A stretch of DNA of 64,000 bases, from contig CM028329.1 in NCBI GenBank assembly GCA_016647705.1, forward strand, positions 14,161,910-14,225,909, written 5' to 3'. A model generated the notes under the pieces. It made no database searches and was not told the origin of the DNA. It was given only the letters and a program-made list of their open reading frames with translations. A program made the position numbers and the translations under genes. Below are positions 34,265-47,552 of the stretch, piece after piece; positions within the stretch are counted from its first letter, which is position 1, and every line of letters begins with the position of its first letter. Origin of the DNA: Eucommia ulmoides. Lineage: Eukaryota; Streptophyta; Magnoliopsida; Garryales; Eucommiaceae.

Positions 34265-35885
34265 TTAAGGGTTTATACCACTTACCTCCTTTGTCTTTTT
34301 GTCATTCACCAAATACCTCCCCTGTCATTTTACCAATTTCGATCAACCCTTTATGCCACTTAATTCCCCTATAGGTAAAAAGTAACTAATTTTTTTGATG
34401 TAATGACAATTTTACCCTCAGCTTTTAAAAATATTTAAAATAATTAAAAATTAAAATACATATATAACCCTTAAATATTTTTATATGTGTTTTACTCTTT
34501 TATTTTTTAAAATAACACCCCATTTATTACATCCCTTAAAATCTAACCCTAATGAGTAATTAATTCTTCTTCTCATTCAAACAGCCTGTCGTCGTTGCCT
34601 CTCCTCCTCCTTCCTCTTTCTCTCCCTCCCTCTCCCTCGTTGGTATTCAACCCCATCAAGTCCCAATCGCATTCACATTCAACCGATCAAGTCCCAATCA
34701 ACCTAGATGATAAGGATTCCTCACAAAATCTTCTCTTGGTCATTTCTTCACCTTTCAATTATATTTTTTCTCTTTTAGATCGAATCCGCATCTGGGTTCA
34801 AATCAAGGGGATCCATATAGGCCGTATTTTAGGATGACAGTTTCTTCTACCCATTAACGCCAACGGCAAGCAAAAAGTAATCGGAAAACAAAAAATTCAC
34901 AATCTCATATATCTCCATCTACCTTCAATCTCATCTCTCTCTGCTCACAATGTTTACAATACTAGTTTCTCCCTCTGCTCTTTCTTTCTTTTCTACGGTG
35001 CACAGCAGTGCCAGATCTATGTGTTGGAGCATAGATTCAACTTGGATCTGTGCTCTGACGCACAGATCGGAGCCGATCTATGTGACATAGCACAAATCGA
35101 CGCCGAGATAAAGATGGATAAAAGATCATAACTGTGTGTGCCTTATTCGCCGATGGATCCCTCAACGAAAACTTATCCCACCAATCAACGACACCTGAGG
35201 AACCTCCCCCAAATCTAATAATGAGACAGTTGCATAGCGGTGGTATCCGTTCCTCTTCTCCCAAATTCCTGCATTATTTTCTCATACATAGATTGAGATT
35301 TTCTCTTCTCCTCCTCCTTATTTCTTTCTCTCTAGAGTCTCACTTTGTCTTCATCTCTTTGGCTCTTGCTCTGCACCACACTAACCCTCATCTCTCTGTC
35401 TTATGTCCTAACCAATTATCTCTCTCTATCTATCTCTTTTCTTGATCAGTTTTCTCTCTCTCTCTCTCTATTTTTATTGAGTTTTTTTTTTTTTTTTTTT
35501 TTGGAAAATCTTGCTATAGGGTTCATGAAATGGGTTTTTCATAACATAGGTTCATGTTTTCCTTTCAGCATTTCCAATTGAGCGTAAATTTGTTAAAAAT
35601 AAACTTTTTATTTTTGTTTTCATGATAAACAATGATTTTCATGAATGGTGAAGGTGCAGGAAATGGAGCAGTTGGTTGAAATTTTGGTAGGGGTGGTGGT
35701 AGTGGGAGGGATGGGGTGGGAGAGTGAATGTAATTGTTTAACAAATTACGAATAAAAAAATATATTTTTACGTCTTTTTACAAGAAAAAGTTGGTTAAAT
35801 GGTGTGACTGGTATTTTTAAAATGATAAGGGAAGCTTGTGATTTATGGTAAAATGATAGAGGAGGTAAATGGTATAAATCCTTAA
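34265..35885. mobile_element. Non-autonomous DNA transposon with ~80-bp terminal inverted repeats (Mutator-like)
   Basis: The left end begins TTAAGGGTTTATACCACTTA and the reverse complement of the right end begins TTAAGGATTTATACCATTTA. Similarity continues inward with ACCTCCT... and TCATTTTACC for about 80 bases with gaps. The 1621-bp element has no transposase. Its inside (34580-35700) is richer in C and G than the flanks, with CT-rich tracts and frames of about 80-100 codons that I cannot assign. Long inverted repeats with a foreign-looking core fit a MULE or Pack-MULE. I could not fix a convincing 9-bp target duplication; the flanks are AT-rich (TTTAAA / AATTAA). Confidence 0.65.
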
Positions 35886-36563
35886 AATTAATTATAACTT
35901 TCCATAATACACCAAGATTTGACTTAATAGCTCAAGTTGAATCAAATAAAAAATCAATCATCCTAGCCCATTTGTATGCATGCATCGGGCATTTATCTAT
36001 TTTTGTTATATCTGAGACCATTAGCACAAACATAAAAAGAATTATTTATTTTGTTATATGTATGAGATTCAGGTTAAAATGAATAATTACAACCTAACAT
36101 ACCTCGAATAAAATATTAGGCAAAAAAATTTGGATACATCTTAGATGTGTGTCATTGTGGTCTTTCAACTAGAATGAGTTCGAGATAGAGTTTAATATGC
36201 CCAAAAATAACCAATATCGTGTAGTGTGAGGTTGTGCATGGGTAATGGGACTCTTGATGGCTGGTTTATATTTTTATAACATCTAAGGAGTAGAATTGTA
36301 GGCTTTAATATCCAATATTGTGAGGGCTCATTATGACAAGATTGGAATGTGCCTAGTTGGTAGAACTTGATTGGGGAGGGGGAGGGGGTAAGCCAATACC
36401 TAGTAGTGTAAGACTCATGCATTCCAGAAGACAAATAAGAATTAGACATTATCTAAGATAAGTAGTAAGAGTTACCTATTCTCTCAGGGTTGGTAGGCCA
36501 ATATCTAGTGTAAGAGGCTCACTAGTAGTAGTAGATGTACAGTTTCCTACAAGGAATATTTGG
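35886..36563. other. Segment without recognised features
   Basis: AT-rich sequence with repeated words such as CCAATATCGTGTAGTGTGAGG, CCAATACCTAGTAGTGTAAGA and CCAATATCTAGTGTAAGAGG (36205-36515), suggesting a decayed tandem or transposon end. No gene is seen. Confidence 0.45.
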
Positions 36564-37240
36564 TGTTGACCCCAAGGTGTGAACTCCTAAAAATGAAATT
36601 TTGATTATTACAACATATTTGTGACTTTGTATTTAACCTAGGTGTTGAGTATCTTAGCACATGAAAAGATACAACAAAAAACAACACCATTGAGAGAAGA
36701 ATGAACAAATGGCTCCAAAAATATAACAAAATGGGGAAGATTGATAAGATGATGACCAATATCAAAAGAATGACTGGAAGTTCAAGCCAAATAAGATCAA
36801 TATAAAGATTCAAAGGCTTGAAAAGGTTAAAATGAAGACATTGTATATCGAAAGATAAGGTAAAATTCTTTCCCTATAACTTCAAAACACATTGATATGA
36901 CTTAGACAAATATACTTGCACTTGAATTAATTATGTGTCATATAGTTATTGTGCATTATGTGTGTTTAGAATGATTATAAGTGATAAAATTGAAATTAAG
37001 TCAATGTGTATTTGAGTTGTTTAGAAAATATGCTAAAAATAAAATATTGCAGAAATGGTTGACTAGTAGCCCCATGAGGAATAGAAACCAGACTGATTTG
37101 GTCGACCAATAGGTATCTTCGTTCAACCGATTATTGTAGTAGGTCCTGATCTATAAAGAATACTTATAAATAATTAGTCGACCAAATTGGCTAGAATGCA
37201 ATTTAGAAAAGTTCAGCAAGAATATCAGTTGGCCTAAAAT
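36564..37240 (+). mobile_element. Truncated 5' LTR of a SIRE-like copia element
   Basis: Starts TGTTGACCCCAAGG. Shares with the 3' LTR (from 42785) the start, a TTTTGATNATNACAA stretch and GACATTGTATATCGAAA-ATAAGGTAAAAT. Only about 680 bp remain. The sequence passes near 37220-37250 straight into integrase without primer site, gag or protease, so a deletion removed the 5' third of the element. GGTCGACCA words occur at about 37098 and 37178. Confidence 0.6.
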
Positions 37241-37244
37241 TGTA

Positions 37245-37899
37245 TACATGGATATATAGGCCATTAGAACTTAAGTATCTAGATTTATTTTTCTCTAACC
37301 CAATTGCTAGATTTTGTAGGAAACATTATGAATTTAATCTTATGTATGACTTTTTCTTACTTTACATGGGTTTTATTTATGTCTAAGAAAAGTGATGTCA
37401 CTTATGCTTTTATTAAATTCTACAAATGTGTGAAAATGTGATGGAGTTAACTATCATCAATGTTAGGAGAGATAGAGTTAAAGAGTTTAGGAATGATGAG
37501 ATTTAGCTTTACTTTGAGGAACATAAATGTGGCCACTATTTTTCTGCACATAGAACTATCCAACAAAATGAGGTAGTGGAGCGTAAAAATAGGTCTTTGC
37601 AAGACTATATTGAATGAGCATGCTTTTCTTAAATATTTTTGGGTTGAAGCCATTAGTATTGACGTTTTATCCTTAATAGAGTTTCTTGTTGTTGAGTTTC
37701 GAATAAGACCCCTTATGAACTTTGAAATGGAAAAATCCTTAATATTTCTTATTTTAATGTCTCTAGTTGTAAGTGCTTTATTCTTAATAATAAGGACAAC
37801 TTAGGAAAAGTTGCGGCTAAATTTGATGAGGGGATATTTCTTGGTTATGCATAAAAAATCAAAGCATATTGGGTATACAATAAATGGACTGTAGCAGTT
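37245..37899 (+). pseudogene. SIRE-like copia integrase, broken
   Basis: Across changing frames I read RPLELKYLDLF, TWVLFMSKKSDVTYAFIKFY, FSAHRTIQQNEVVERKNRSLQ, MLNEHAFLKYFWVEA and KDNLGKVAAKFDEGIFLGY, the familiar order in the copia integrase core and C-terminal part. Several frameshifts and stops are present. The gene is cut at 37899 by a solo LTR and continues at 40517 with KSIYVVFEK. Confidence 0.8.
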
Positions 37900-40516
37900 C
37901 GTTGGCCCGGTGAGATACCCAAGAGGGGGATGAATTGGGTAGTTCTCAAATTTAAATCAAAATATAACACTTAAAAATTCAAATAATTAATTTTATTCTA
38001 AATTAATTATTATCTTTTATAGCAGCAGATATGTGTTATCAAACTAGGTGCACACCCAAACAACAATAAATAAATAAAGTAATAATGTAGAACACACCGA
38101 TATATCCTGATTCACCAAGGTACTCTTGGCTAGTCCAGTCCTCCGAGCCCCACGAAGATTTGCACCCACTAAACTACTAAGATTCTTTTAAATAGGTAGG
38201 CACCAAATCTTTACACAATGATTCTTTTCACAGGCTCAGAATCAACATTTACAAGTTCCTTTTTCCAGGCTCAGGAATAACCTTTTCTTTTTCCCAAGCT
38301 CAAGAATAACATTATATTTTTCCTAGGCTCAAGACTAACTTAATCATTTCATAGGCTAAAGATCAAACCTAATTCTTTTATACCTTAGGCTAAGAATCAA
38401 ACCTCACAATCACTCCAAGTATCATTTTCCCAAGTAAGGATGGAACCTTTACAATTCACTCACAATTGATTTTAATCAGAAAGAATTACACCTAAGCTAT
38501 TTTTAAGGAAAAATAGTAACATAATCTTTTTATGCCTTATGTAAAGATCAAACCTCAATCTCTTTATCAAAAGAGATTGAAACCCAACTACCCCTAATTA
38601 GATACTCAATAGTACCTAATCCACACACAACTCATCAATTACAATAAATTGATACATTTTTCCCACTCGGAACTCCTACCACCTCAAATCAATTTAAACT
38701 TAATTAATGTCCTGATAATTATTAGTGATAGAATTAGCTGAGAAAACAAAAATATGATTATAAAAATAATGCGGGTAGCACAAAATTGAGCATATAATCA
38801 AATTATCACACAAATCATTTTTTAAAAAGATTTTTATGCTTTTAAAGTTCAAAAACAATTTCTCATAAGATCAATTAACCAAGAAAGCGATAATAACAAT
38901 AAACCCAATTAAGAATAAACTTGGAATGATCTCACCAAGAAAACATAAAAATCTGATTATAATAGATATAGGCAACACACAAATAAGTACGTAATCAGAT
39001 TTTCACTAAAAATCGTTTTAAAATATTTTTATGCAATTTAAAGTTCAGAAAACGATTTCACAATATCTAAAAATCCAAGCAAGAAAAATAATATTTAATC
39101 TCAACAAAGAATTAAAGTTTGGAACAATCTCAGCAAGATATCACCGAAAGAATGAAAATTGAATCGTGACAAAGCTTAGATCGCTGACGCCAAGATTCAC
39201 AACACTTATTCTTAAGAACTTTTTCTCAAGAAAAATCTCACAATAATCACTCAATATAATCGCAGAATGATAACTCTCAGAAAGCTCACGAACTCAAGGT
39301 TTTTGATAGAATGATAATGCTTAGAAAGCTTATGAACATTTAGTTCTTGATTGGTTGGGATTTACTATATTCAAAATCCATAGGTCTATTTATAAGGAAT
39401 TAAAACAGGCCCTCCAATGGCTAGTTTTCAAATGATAAGCCTCTAAAAGGCACCTATAGACCTCATATATTATTACCTTTCATTTTTTATATATATGACT
39501 TAAATATAGTTTTCAAAACATTCAATTTAATCCCCCAAAATATTTCTCAACCTAAAAATAAACTAGATAAAAAGAATTATATGAACCAATTTGAGAAATA
39601 ATTAAATTATATGAACCATATCTGTAGGGATATCAAAATATTAGTTGCATATCTCAAATAACTTAAAATCTCTAAGATATCTCTCAGATCCTAACCATAA
39701 AACGACTAGTAACGGCTACTTTTTGATCAAAACCATGAAATCATCCAAACCTAAAACTGAACTATCGGTTGACCGACCAAACACCATAGGTCGACTGCTC
39801 AATTCATGTTGTAGCCCAAGCCAATTTTCAGCCACAGTAGGTCGACCGCTACTCTTTGGTCTATCGACCTAACAATTCAGAGAGTTCACCCATTAGCCAG
39901 ATATCGACCGATCCTCTACCACAAGTTAACCAATCGATTCAGAGGTTTCATCCATTGGTTATAGGTCGACCGATCGATTCAGTGACTGCACAATTCCCAT
40001 CACCTTCTCATCGGTTGACCGATCCATGTTGGTCGGTTAACCGATCTTGCTGGAACTTCTCTCCATATTTAATTTCAATTCCATTCTTCGACATTTTTGC
40101 CCCTTTAACCAATTTCTTTTCTCGATTAACTTAATTGACACACTAAATCAATTTTAATCACTAATATTTCTTAATTCAATAGTTCTACTTTAATTTCACA
40201 TAGGAGCAAATATATTTAACTATTTAGGATCCTGTCAAAAACACACATGATCATAAAATCATTTTTGTGTCGTGTGTGATCCTAATCAGGATACATTAAG
40301 AGTAAAAATTAACCTGAGTTGTTTTCCCCTAGATTCTTCAAAATTTTCGGTCTCTTAATGCTTTTTTTTTTTTTTGTCAGTCTCTTGTATCCATAACTTT
40401 TTTCAACAATTTCTTCATGATTAAAACGTCAATGAAACTTTATCACTGAAACACTCAATAAATTCCATAAAAAAAATATCAACATTTAATTGTTTATCAA
40501 AATTTTAGGATCAACA
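37900..40516 (-). mobile_element. Solo LTR, TGTTG...CAACA group (copy 3)
   Basis: A 2617-bp unit in reverse orientation within copia integrase: left CGTTGGCCCGGTGAG (first T mutated), right TTAGGATCAACA. Flanking pentamers CAGTT (37895-37899) and AAGTT (40517-40521) differ by one base. It is longer than its relatives because of an internal duplication of about 200 bp. A dense cluster of TCGGTTGACCGA/GGTCGACCG words lies at 39765-40050. Confidence 0.85.
38753..39150 (-). repeat. About 200-bp tandem duplication inside solo LTR copy 3
   Basis: The order ATGATTATAA..., GGCAACACA-like, TAATCAGATT, AATCGTTTTAAAA, TTTTATGC, AAAGTTCAGAAAACGATTT occurs twice with a period near 200 bases and moderate divergence. 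Other copies have it once, which explains the extra length. Confidence 0.65.
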
Positions 40517-42190
40517 AAGTTGACAAGTCCATATATGTTGTATTTGAGAAAGGTAATCCTTTCATGTCAAGAAATGTTTTGGATTAGGATCATACAGGTG
40601 TGATTGATTTGTCATCGGATCAAAATGTCGAAAAAGAACATACTATTGATGACTCATTTAAAGTTCATCCAATATATGAAAATAATTATCTGCTTAAGGC
40701 CATAAAAAAATTGATCGGGCACCTCTGAACTAGTTATTAATGATATTCACCGTGGAGGTAAGTACAAGTTCTTCATTGAGTAATATTACGAATGTTGCTT
40801 TCAGAAAAATAGAACCTAGAAATGTTATGGTGGAGATTAATGATAAATTATTGTTTTTTGTTTTGCAAGATGAACTAAATCAGTTTGAGAGAAACCTTGT
40901 GTAGTCCTCAGTATCTAGGCTCAATGGTCATTCATGATTGGTACTAAATGGATTTATAGAAATAAGAAGGATGAATTTGGTATTGTTATTCTTAATAAGG
41001 ATAGATTAGTTGTCGAATGGTATGATAAGTAGGAAAATACTGACTATCAAGAAATCTATGCACCCATAGCTAGGCTAGAAGCTATACATATGCTATTATC
41101 CTTTGCATGTGCATGTAAATGTGATTTTAAATTGTTTCAAATGGATATTAAATGTAAATTTTTAAATAGCTAAATTATGGAAGTAAGTATATGTTGAATA
41201 ACTCCCAATTTTTAAAATAAACATTTTCCCAATCATGTTTTCAAACTTTTAAACGAATTGTATGGTCTTAGACAAGCTCATGGATCCTGGTGTGAATGAT
41301 TTAGTGGGTTTTGAAATGAAAAAGGTTTTAAATGTGGGTTAGTTATAGTACTATCTTTATTAAACAATCTGAATCTAATATACTTCTCGTTCAAATATAT
41401 GTTGATGATATAATTTTTGAAACTACTAATGAGGATATTTACCAAGAGTTTGATAGAATATGAAAGAAGAATTCAAGATGGGCATGATGGGCTAACTCAT
41501 TTTCTTCTTCGGATTGCAAATCAAGCAAAAAAAAAAAAAAAAAAACTACATCTTCATGAATCAGCGAGAAACTCTATCAAGTTATGATAGTAAGTATTCT
41601 TTACCTTATCACAAATAGGCCTGATATTGTGTGTGGTGTATTCCTATATGCACAATTCAAATCATGTTCAAAGGAGTCATACTAGACTTCCATAAGAAAA
41701 GATACTTAGTTGGTTCATATAACTCAGGTATTTGGTATCAAGAGATTATAGCGTGAATATGTTAGGTTACTTCGACGCCACTTTGTCAGTTCCAAGGTCG
41801 AGAGAAAAAGCACAAGTGGGATCGTGCCACTTTCTAGGACATGCACTAGTTTCCTAGTCGAGCAAGAAAGAAAATTCCATAGCTTTATCCACCACTGAGG
41901 TGCATATATGGAAGCTGACAGTTAGTGTGCACAAGGGTTATATATGAAACCAAGAATACTTGATTTCAGCATTAGTGTGAAAAATGTGCCTACTTTATAT
42001 AGTAACACGAATGTGATTTTCCTTAGTAAAAATCCTACACAATACTCCATAACAAAGTATATCGAGATTCGCCATCATTTCATTCAACATCATATCCAAA
42101 AAGGCATATCTCACCAGAATTCATAGACATGCACAATCCTCTTACTGATATTTTAACAAAACCTCTAGTGAAAGAACAATTTTAAAAAAT
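40517..42190 (+). pseudogene. SIRE-like copia reverse transcriptase and RNase H, broken
   Basis: Continues integrase, then RT: KWIYRNKKDEFGIV, ENTDYQEIYAPIARLEAIHMLLSFAC, FKLFQMDIK, FPNHVFKLLNELYGLRQA, and YVDDIIFE-like with the catalytic YVDD at 41398-41409. RNase H words follow: RPDIVCGVFLYAQF, VERKSTSGIV, and NPTQYSITKYIEIRHHFIQHH near 42030-42100. Stops and frameshifts are numerous, and an A21-like run at about 41527-41546 sits within the RT end. The element would have encoded its own cDNA synthesis; this copy cannot. Confidence 0.85.
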
Positions 42191-42784
42191 AATAAGGGGT
42201 TTAGGTATGTGTAGCCAAGTTAATGCATGCTTGAGTTAGACTTTACATTCTTACTATATTTGTGTGTTTCATACCTTAATTTACCTTGCATAAATTGAAA
42301 ATGTTTTCAAACTATCAAAAGTTTTCATTGGGGGTTTTAAGGGATAAATCTAGATTTTTAAAAAAGGAATTACGCTTTTAAGTGTTTAGAAAGTAATTCT
42401 GAGCACTTTGTCCGTGAGGTTCAAAATATAATGGCTTATGTTATTCATGGTTATTCCGACCTTGCGGAATCAATCTTCACATCTTATGAATCCAATATTT
42501 CCTTTACAAATCACAACCCTGACTTTTTTAGATGACAAAAGGAGAGAGATATATGATTTAATATTTTAGATTTCCATAATCTTGGTGAAATAGATATTAT
42601 TTTATGCATGTATTGTTGTTGGTCATGAAATAGTTATTCTTGTGTTAATCTTAATATGGTTAAGTTTTTTCCATTTATAAATTGAATTGTCGAAAACATA
42701 GTTCCCATATTAAGGGGGAACGTGGTTTATATATTTCTTGAAAAAATCATCAAATAGTTTGTCATCACAAAAAAATGGGACGAT
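42191..42784 (+). mobile_element. SIRE-like copia 3' non-coding part and polypurine tract
   Basis: Follows the RNase H end with GGGGTTTAGGTATGTGTAGCC and GATGACAAAAGGAGAGAGA. TTAAGGGGGAA near 42711 and AAAAAAATGGGACGA just before 42785 are purine-rich; the latter touches the LTR and is the likely plus-strand primer. No second protein (envelope-like) is readable here. Confidence 0.6.
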
Positions 42785-45700
42785 TGTTTACCAAAAGGAT
42801 CTAAAGCCCTAAGTGAGGAGTTTTGATGATAACAAATCATTTATGGTCCAAAGTATTTAATGTGATTGTTAAGTGTAATAAATGGGTTAAGCTGGAAAAA
42901 ACAAGATCCAAAATCGAGATGACACCATAGGAAAAAAGATCGAGAAAGCAAATGAGCCAAAGAATAATATTAAGAACGTTCGTGATGAATAAATGAGACA
43001 AAGGAACAAAATGTACCTGTCTTCTAAAGATATGACTACAAAACAATCATACCATAGAGACATTGGGCAAGAGTAACCTCCATAAATAGTTGCCTGGCTT
43101 TGGTCACTACGACCCTTCTAATGAAGAATGTCCGTAATGAAGATGCTGGGAGAATCAAATAACGACATTGTATATCGAAACATAAGGTAAAATAATTCTC
43201 TGCACTCCAATTACACTAAATACTAAACTTGGAACTACATAGACACATTGAGTCATTATATAGGATTTTAATTTGTGTTTATACTACGCCAAAATCAAGT
43301 AAAATATGCTCAAAAAGTTAGTGTACAAGTGAGGGGTCAAATTGGTACAAAATTAAACATATGAAATAAGCAAAACTAAAAATATGCAGAGTTTAATCAA
43401 CTGAACCTCTGTGTTCGATCAACCGTACTCAACAGCGAGTTAAAGAATTTCAACTCTTCATAATCTGGTAGACTGATTTGGCAATTTGGTCAACTAATTA
43501 TAATAAGAAGTTAAAGAAATGAAAATTATATGTACTTGGTAAATCGATGAAACATTATATCAATCGATTGGACCAACGGATGAGGATCCCATTGTCATGT
43601 CAATCAACCAGTTGACCGATTAGAACATAAACCAAAACGCTTAAGAAACTTTGAATCGATCAACCGATCAACCCATTTATTCAACCGATTAATACAGAGT
43701 TGTAAGTAATATATCTCTTAGATTTCAAATCTAAACGTGATTTCTTCACCAAATTGTTTCAATCAAGTTCCAATGTCAAATTACATATATTAACTTGTGT
43801 TTGAAACAAATTTCATGAATTATAGAACAAAATCTAAGGGTTAATTGTGCAAAACAAACTTTTCATTTTTTAAACCCCTTGATTTTTACCCTTAAACTTA
43901 GGATCCGGTGTCATTTGAACGTTATGTTAGAGGGGATTTTCTGATTACATATCTACAGTGTTTACCATCTTTTAATTGAACAAAATCATCTGCCAATCGT
44001 CCTAGAAAAGTGCAACATTTAAAAATTTTCTAGGTCTATATAAACCCACTATTCTTGCACGATTTTGACAAAAAATGGAGACATCAAAAATTAGGGAAAC
44101 CACTTGAGAATAAAAAATAATACACCTTGATCCTAAATGAGTGATATAATGTTGATTATACACCACAAAATTATAGAGTGTATTCATTCGTTTGTGAGAA
44201 ATCGTGAGCCTATTATTTGGAGCCTAGATCTACAAATTACCTGTGGTTCTTCCACAAGTAAAAGTTGTGACTTTCTCATTCTAGTAATCATAGGCAAGAT
44301 CTAATCATTCTACAAAGTTAGTGAGTTTGTTCCAACTTTCGTTGCCTTTTAAGTGCTTATATTTTTCTGAAAGTGCAATGCATTTGTATATGGTATACTC
44401 ATTGCTCATATTCAGACATATAGATATTTTAAAATTGAATAATTATATAATCATTTGCCTCTTATCAATTGTTGACCGGGGATGTTTTGATGGATAATTC
44501 AACGTTGATGCTTTATGGAACTAATGTGTGTATTGAGTAATTTCAGATTAGAGTTTCGTTTGAGCAAATAAAAAAAGATTAAATCATAAAAATGATGCTC
44601 GAAAAAGATTTACAAAGATGATATTATACAAAAGATTCAAGATGGTTGCAAGTGGAGACGTTGAATTTTTATCTTTATTTTTTTGGAGCAAAAGAAAGAT
44701 TTTTTGTATTTCTAAGAAAAAACAATACAATACCTTTGCTCTAAATGTAACCCAATTAGGATCACACACGACACTTAAAATGAGTAATTTTATGTGTGAC
44801 ATAGTAAATAGTGATAAATTTAAAATCCTAAATGTTCTTTATAAAGTGTCAAAATCATGAAAATATTTTTATAAAGTGTGGAATTGAGAAAATGGTTTTA
44901 ACACATGAAGTGAGAAGTTTCTGGTCAATTTGGCAACCAACGAAAAAGGTCGATCAACTAACAAAAACAATAGATTGAAAGATAACGTGGCAGGAAGCTA
45001 GTGGCTGGGTCGGCCAACCGATAATAGAGGCGATCGACCAACACAAGCTGAAAATAGTCTAAATTTGAACGTTGCAAGCGACCAGTCAACCAACATATGG
45101 GTGGTCACCCGATTGAGGCAAATTTAGTCAACTTTGACTGTTTCGATTTTCGTGATCTTCTACCCAAATCCAAGGGTTTTGAACATTGAAAAATCAGATT
45201 TTAAGGGAATTTGAGTATATTTCAAATGTATATCACATATTTTGAAGATCCTATTAATTGGTCCTTATATTATTGATTCTATGAGTTGAACTGGTAAACT
45301 ACTTTCTATATTTTAAGATTTTGAGTCAAAGAAGTTTTGGGGACCAGATTGAGCTTTTTAAAGAGTATTTTTAAATATGATATATCTATTTTGATAGTGT
45401 ATTATATATGGGGTCTTAAAGTGCCATTTAAGGTCTTATGTTTTGAAAAACACCCGTTACAGGTATTGTTTGAAATATATATAATAAGACCTATGGATTT
45501 CAATTAAATAATCAAGAACAAAGAGTTTAAATCAGTCTTTGCTTAAAAGAGAGCATGATTTTGCTTAAATATTTCTAAGAGAGTGGTTTCGAAAGTGTTA
45601 TTGAACAAAGCGCGCAAAAATTTTCATCATCGATTTTGTACTACACAGATCTATCTTATCTCTTTTCAAGAAATCCCGATAAGATATTTCTAAGTTAATT

Positions 45701-47552
45701 TATATGCTTTTCTTATATGATCTAATTGGTAACTTAGAATATTTGTGTTTGAAAATTTGTTTTAGTTTGAATTATTTGCATATCTTAAGGCACGATTTTT
45801 GCTTGTGAAATCTGATTACATAATAATATTGTGTGCTTAAATTAGGTTTGTTTTCTCACACAATTCTATCACGTAATCTTGGCACATTAATTGAGCATAA
45901 TTTGTATTGGGGTGATACAACCCCTAGTGGGAAGAAACTTTTTGTTTTTCGTATTTGTGAGTGTGAGTAGATATGACATATTTGGGACGGTGTCTAATCT
46001 GGGTAGTTAGCTTAGCTCTTAAGCATGTGAAAAAGATTAGGTTTAATTTATCTTGTAATTGAACTAAGTTAGTCTTTAGCATGTTAAAAAGATAGAGTTC
46101 TCCCTCAGCCTACGAAAAGTGAAACTTGTAAAGGTTTGATTCTGAGCCTGGAAAAAGAATTAGGTTAATCCTGAACCTGTGAAAAGAATTGTAATGGTTT
46201 AGTTCCTACGTGGAAAGGAATCGAGGATTAGTGGATTGCAAAAGCCTTGTGGAGCTCGACAAACTAGACATAGGTAAAAGTAGCTTACCAAACCAGGATA
46301 AATCGTGGTGTACTATTTGTTTATTTACGTTGTTTAGTTGTGCACTGTCACACCCCACTCCGGACGCCCTCAACGCTCGAGACCAAACGTGACCTTGACT
46401 TGATGTTACCCAATCAACAATAAATATATATAAACATGTACCGATATAAATTTTCAAAAACAATATTTTCCAACTTTAAAATTAAAAAATACACATGTCC
46501 CAAATATTAAAAACAAAACGACAAAAAACTAAACCTTTCACGGTTCACACCTGTCTTGTCAATTCTAAAACAAACGACACCACACTCTGACTCTACCTAG
46601 TGTTAATAGTGGACCCGTCTCTAACTAAGGTATCTAAGATAAAATATTTTATCGGTGTATTGTCTTCATAATATAAAAACAATTTATGGATCAAGTACAT
46701 TTAGCAAAACTCATTCTTCAATACAGAATCTAACCTCAATGACTAGTATTAAAATCAATAGATATCATCAAGATATAGTAGCAGAATATAAATCAACCAA
46801 TCAAATCTCTTTTATATAATAAACTACCAGAAACATATTTTCCTACTAGCCATAGGATCATTTCATCTCACGATCGGGAGTTATGACGGTACCGTAACCT
46901 ATATAAGTATGCAATCTAAGATTTTCATCAGTGTTAGGGTTATTTAATATCTCCAATGGTAAGAACCAACGCGTGGTATAAACCACCATATCATGATGAT
47001 AATCATCATCGTCAACAATAACAACAACCACTTGCAGGATTTGTCCTCCTATCAGGTTAAAACACGACATCCTACAGGACATGTCCGCTTGTTAGGACCA
47101 ACATCCCGCAGGACATGCCCTCATGTTGGGACCATATTATGACATAGTTAGATAACGATAAAAATTGGTTTTCACATTCAATATTTTACTTTATCCATCT
47201 AACGTTATAAAACAATCAATTTTAATGAATATTTTATTTTTCATAATTTACTACGAAAATATAATTTGACAATTTACATGCAAGATAGTACACTCATCTC
47301 AATATTTGAGTTGCTTATTGAACAACTGTTGTAACACTGACGTTGTTGATGTCGCTTGTGAACCTAACAACGATTGGGCCTAAACTAAGAATTCATTTAA
47401 ATAAATATAATAAATAATGCATGACACTAAAATACAATCTTTCTCATTCCCAAATTTTCGTGATTATATGAAATTATTAAACGTCCAATTTCTTAAGTTA
47501 ATATTAACTGTGCAAAAAAAATCATAATAACATACAAAACATTTCTTGTTAA

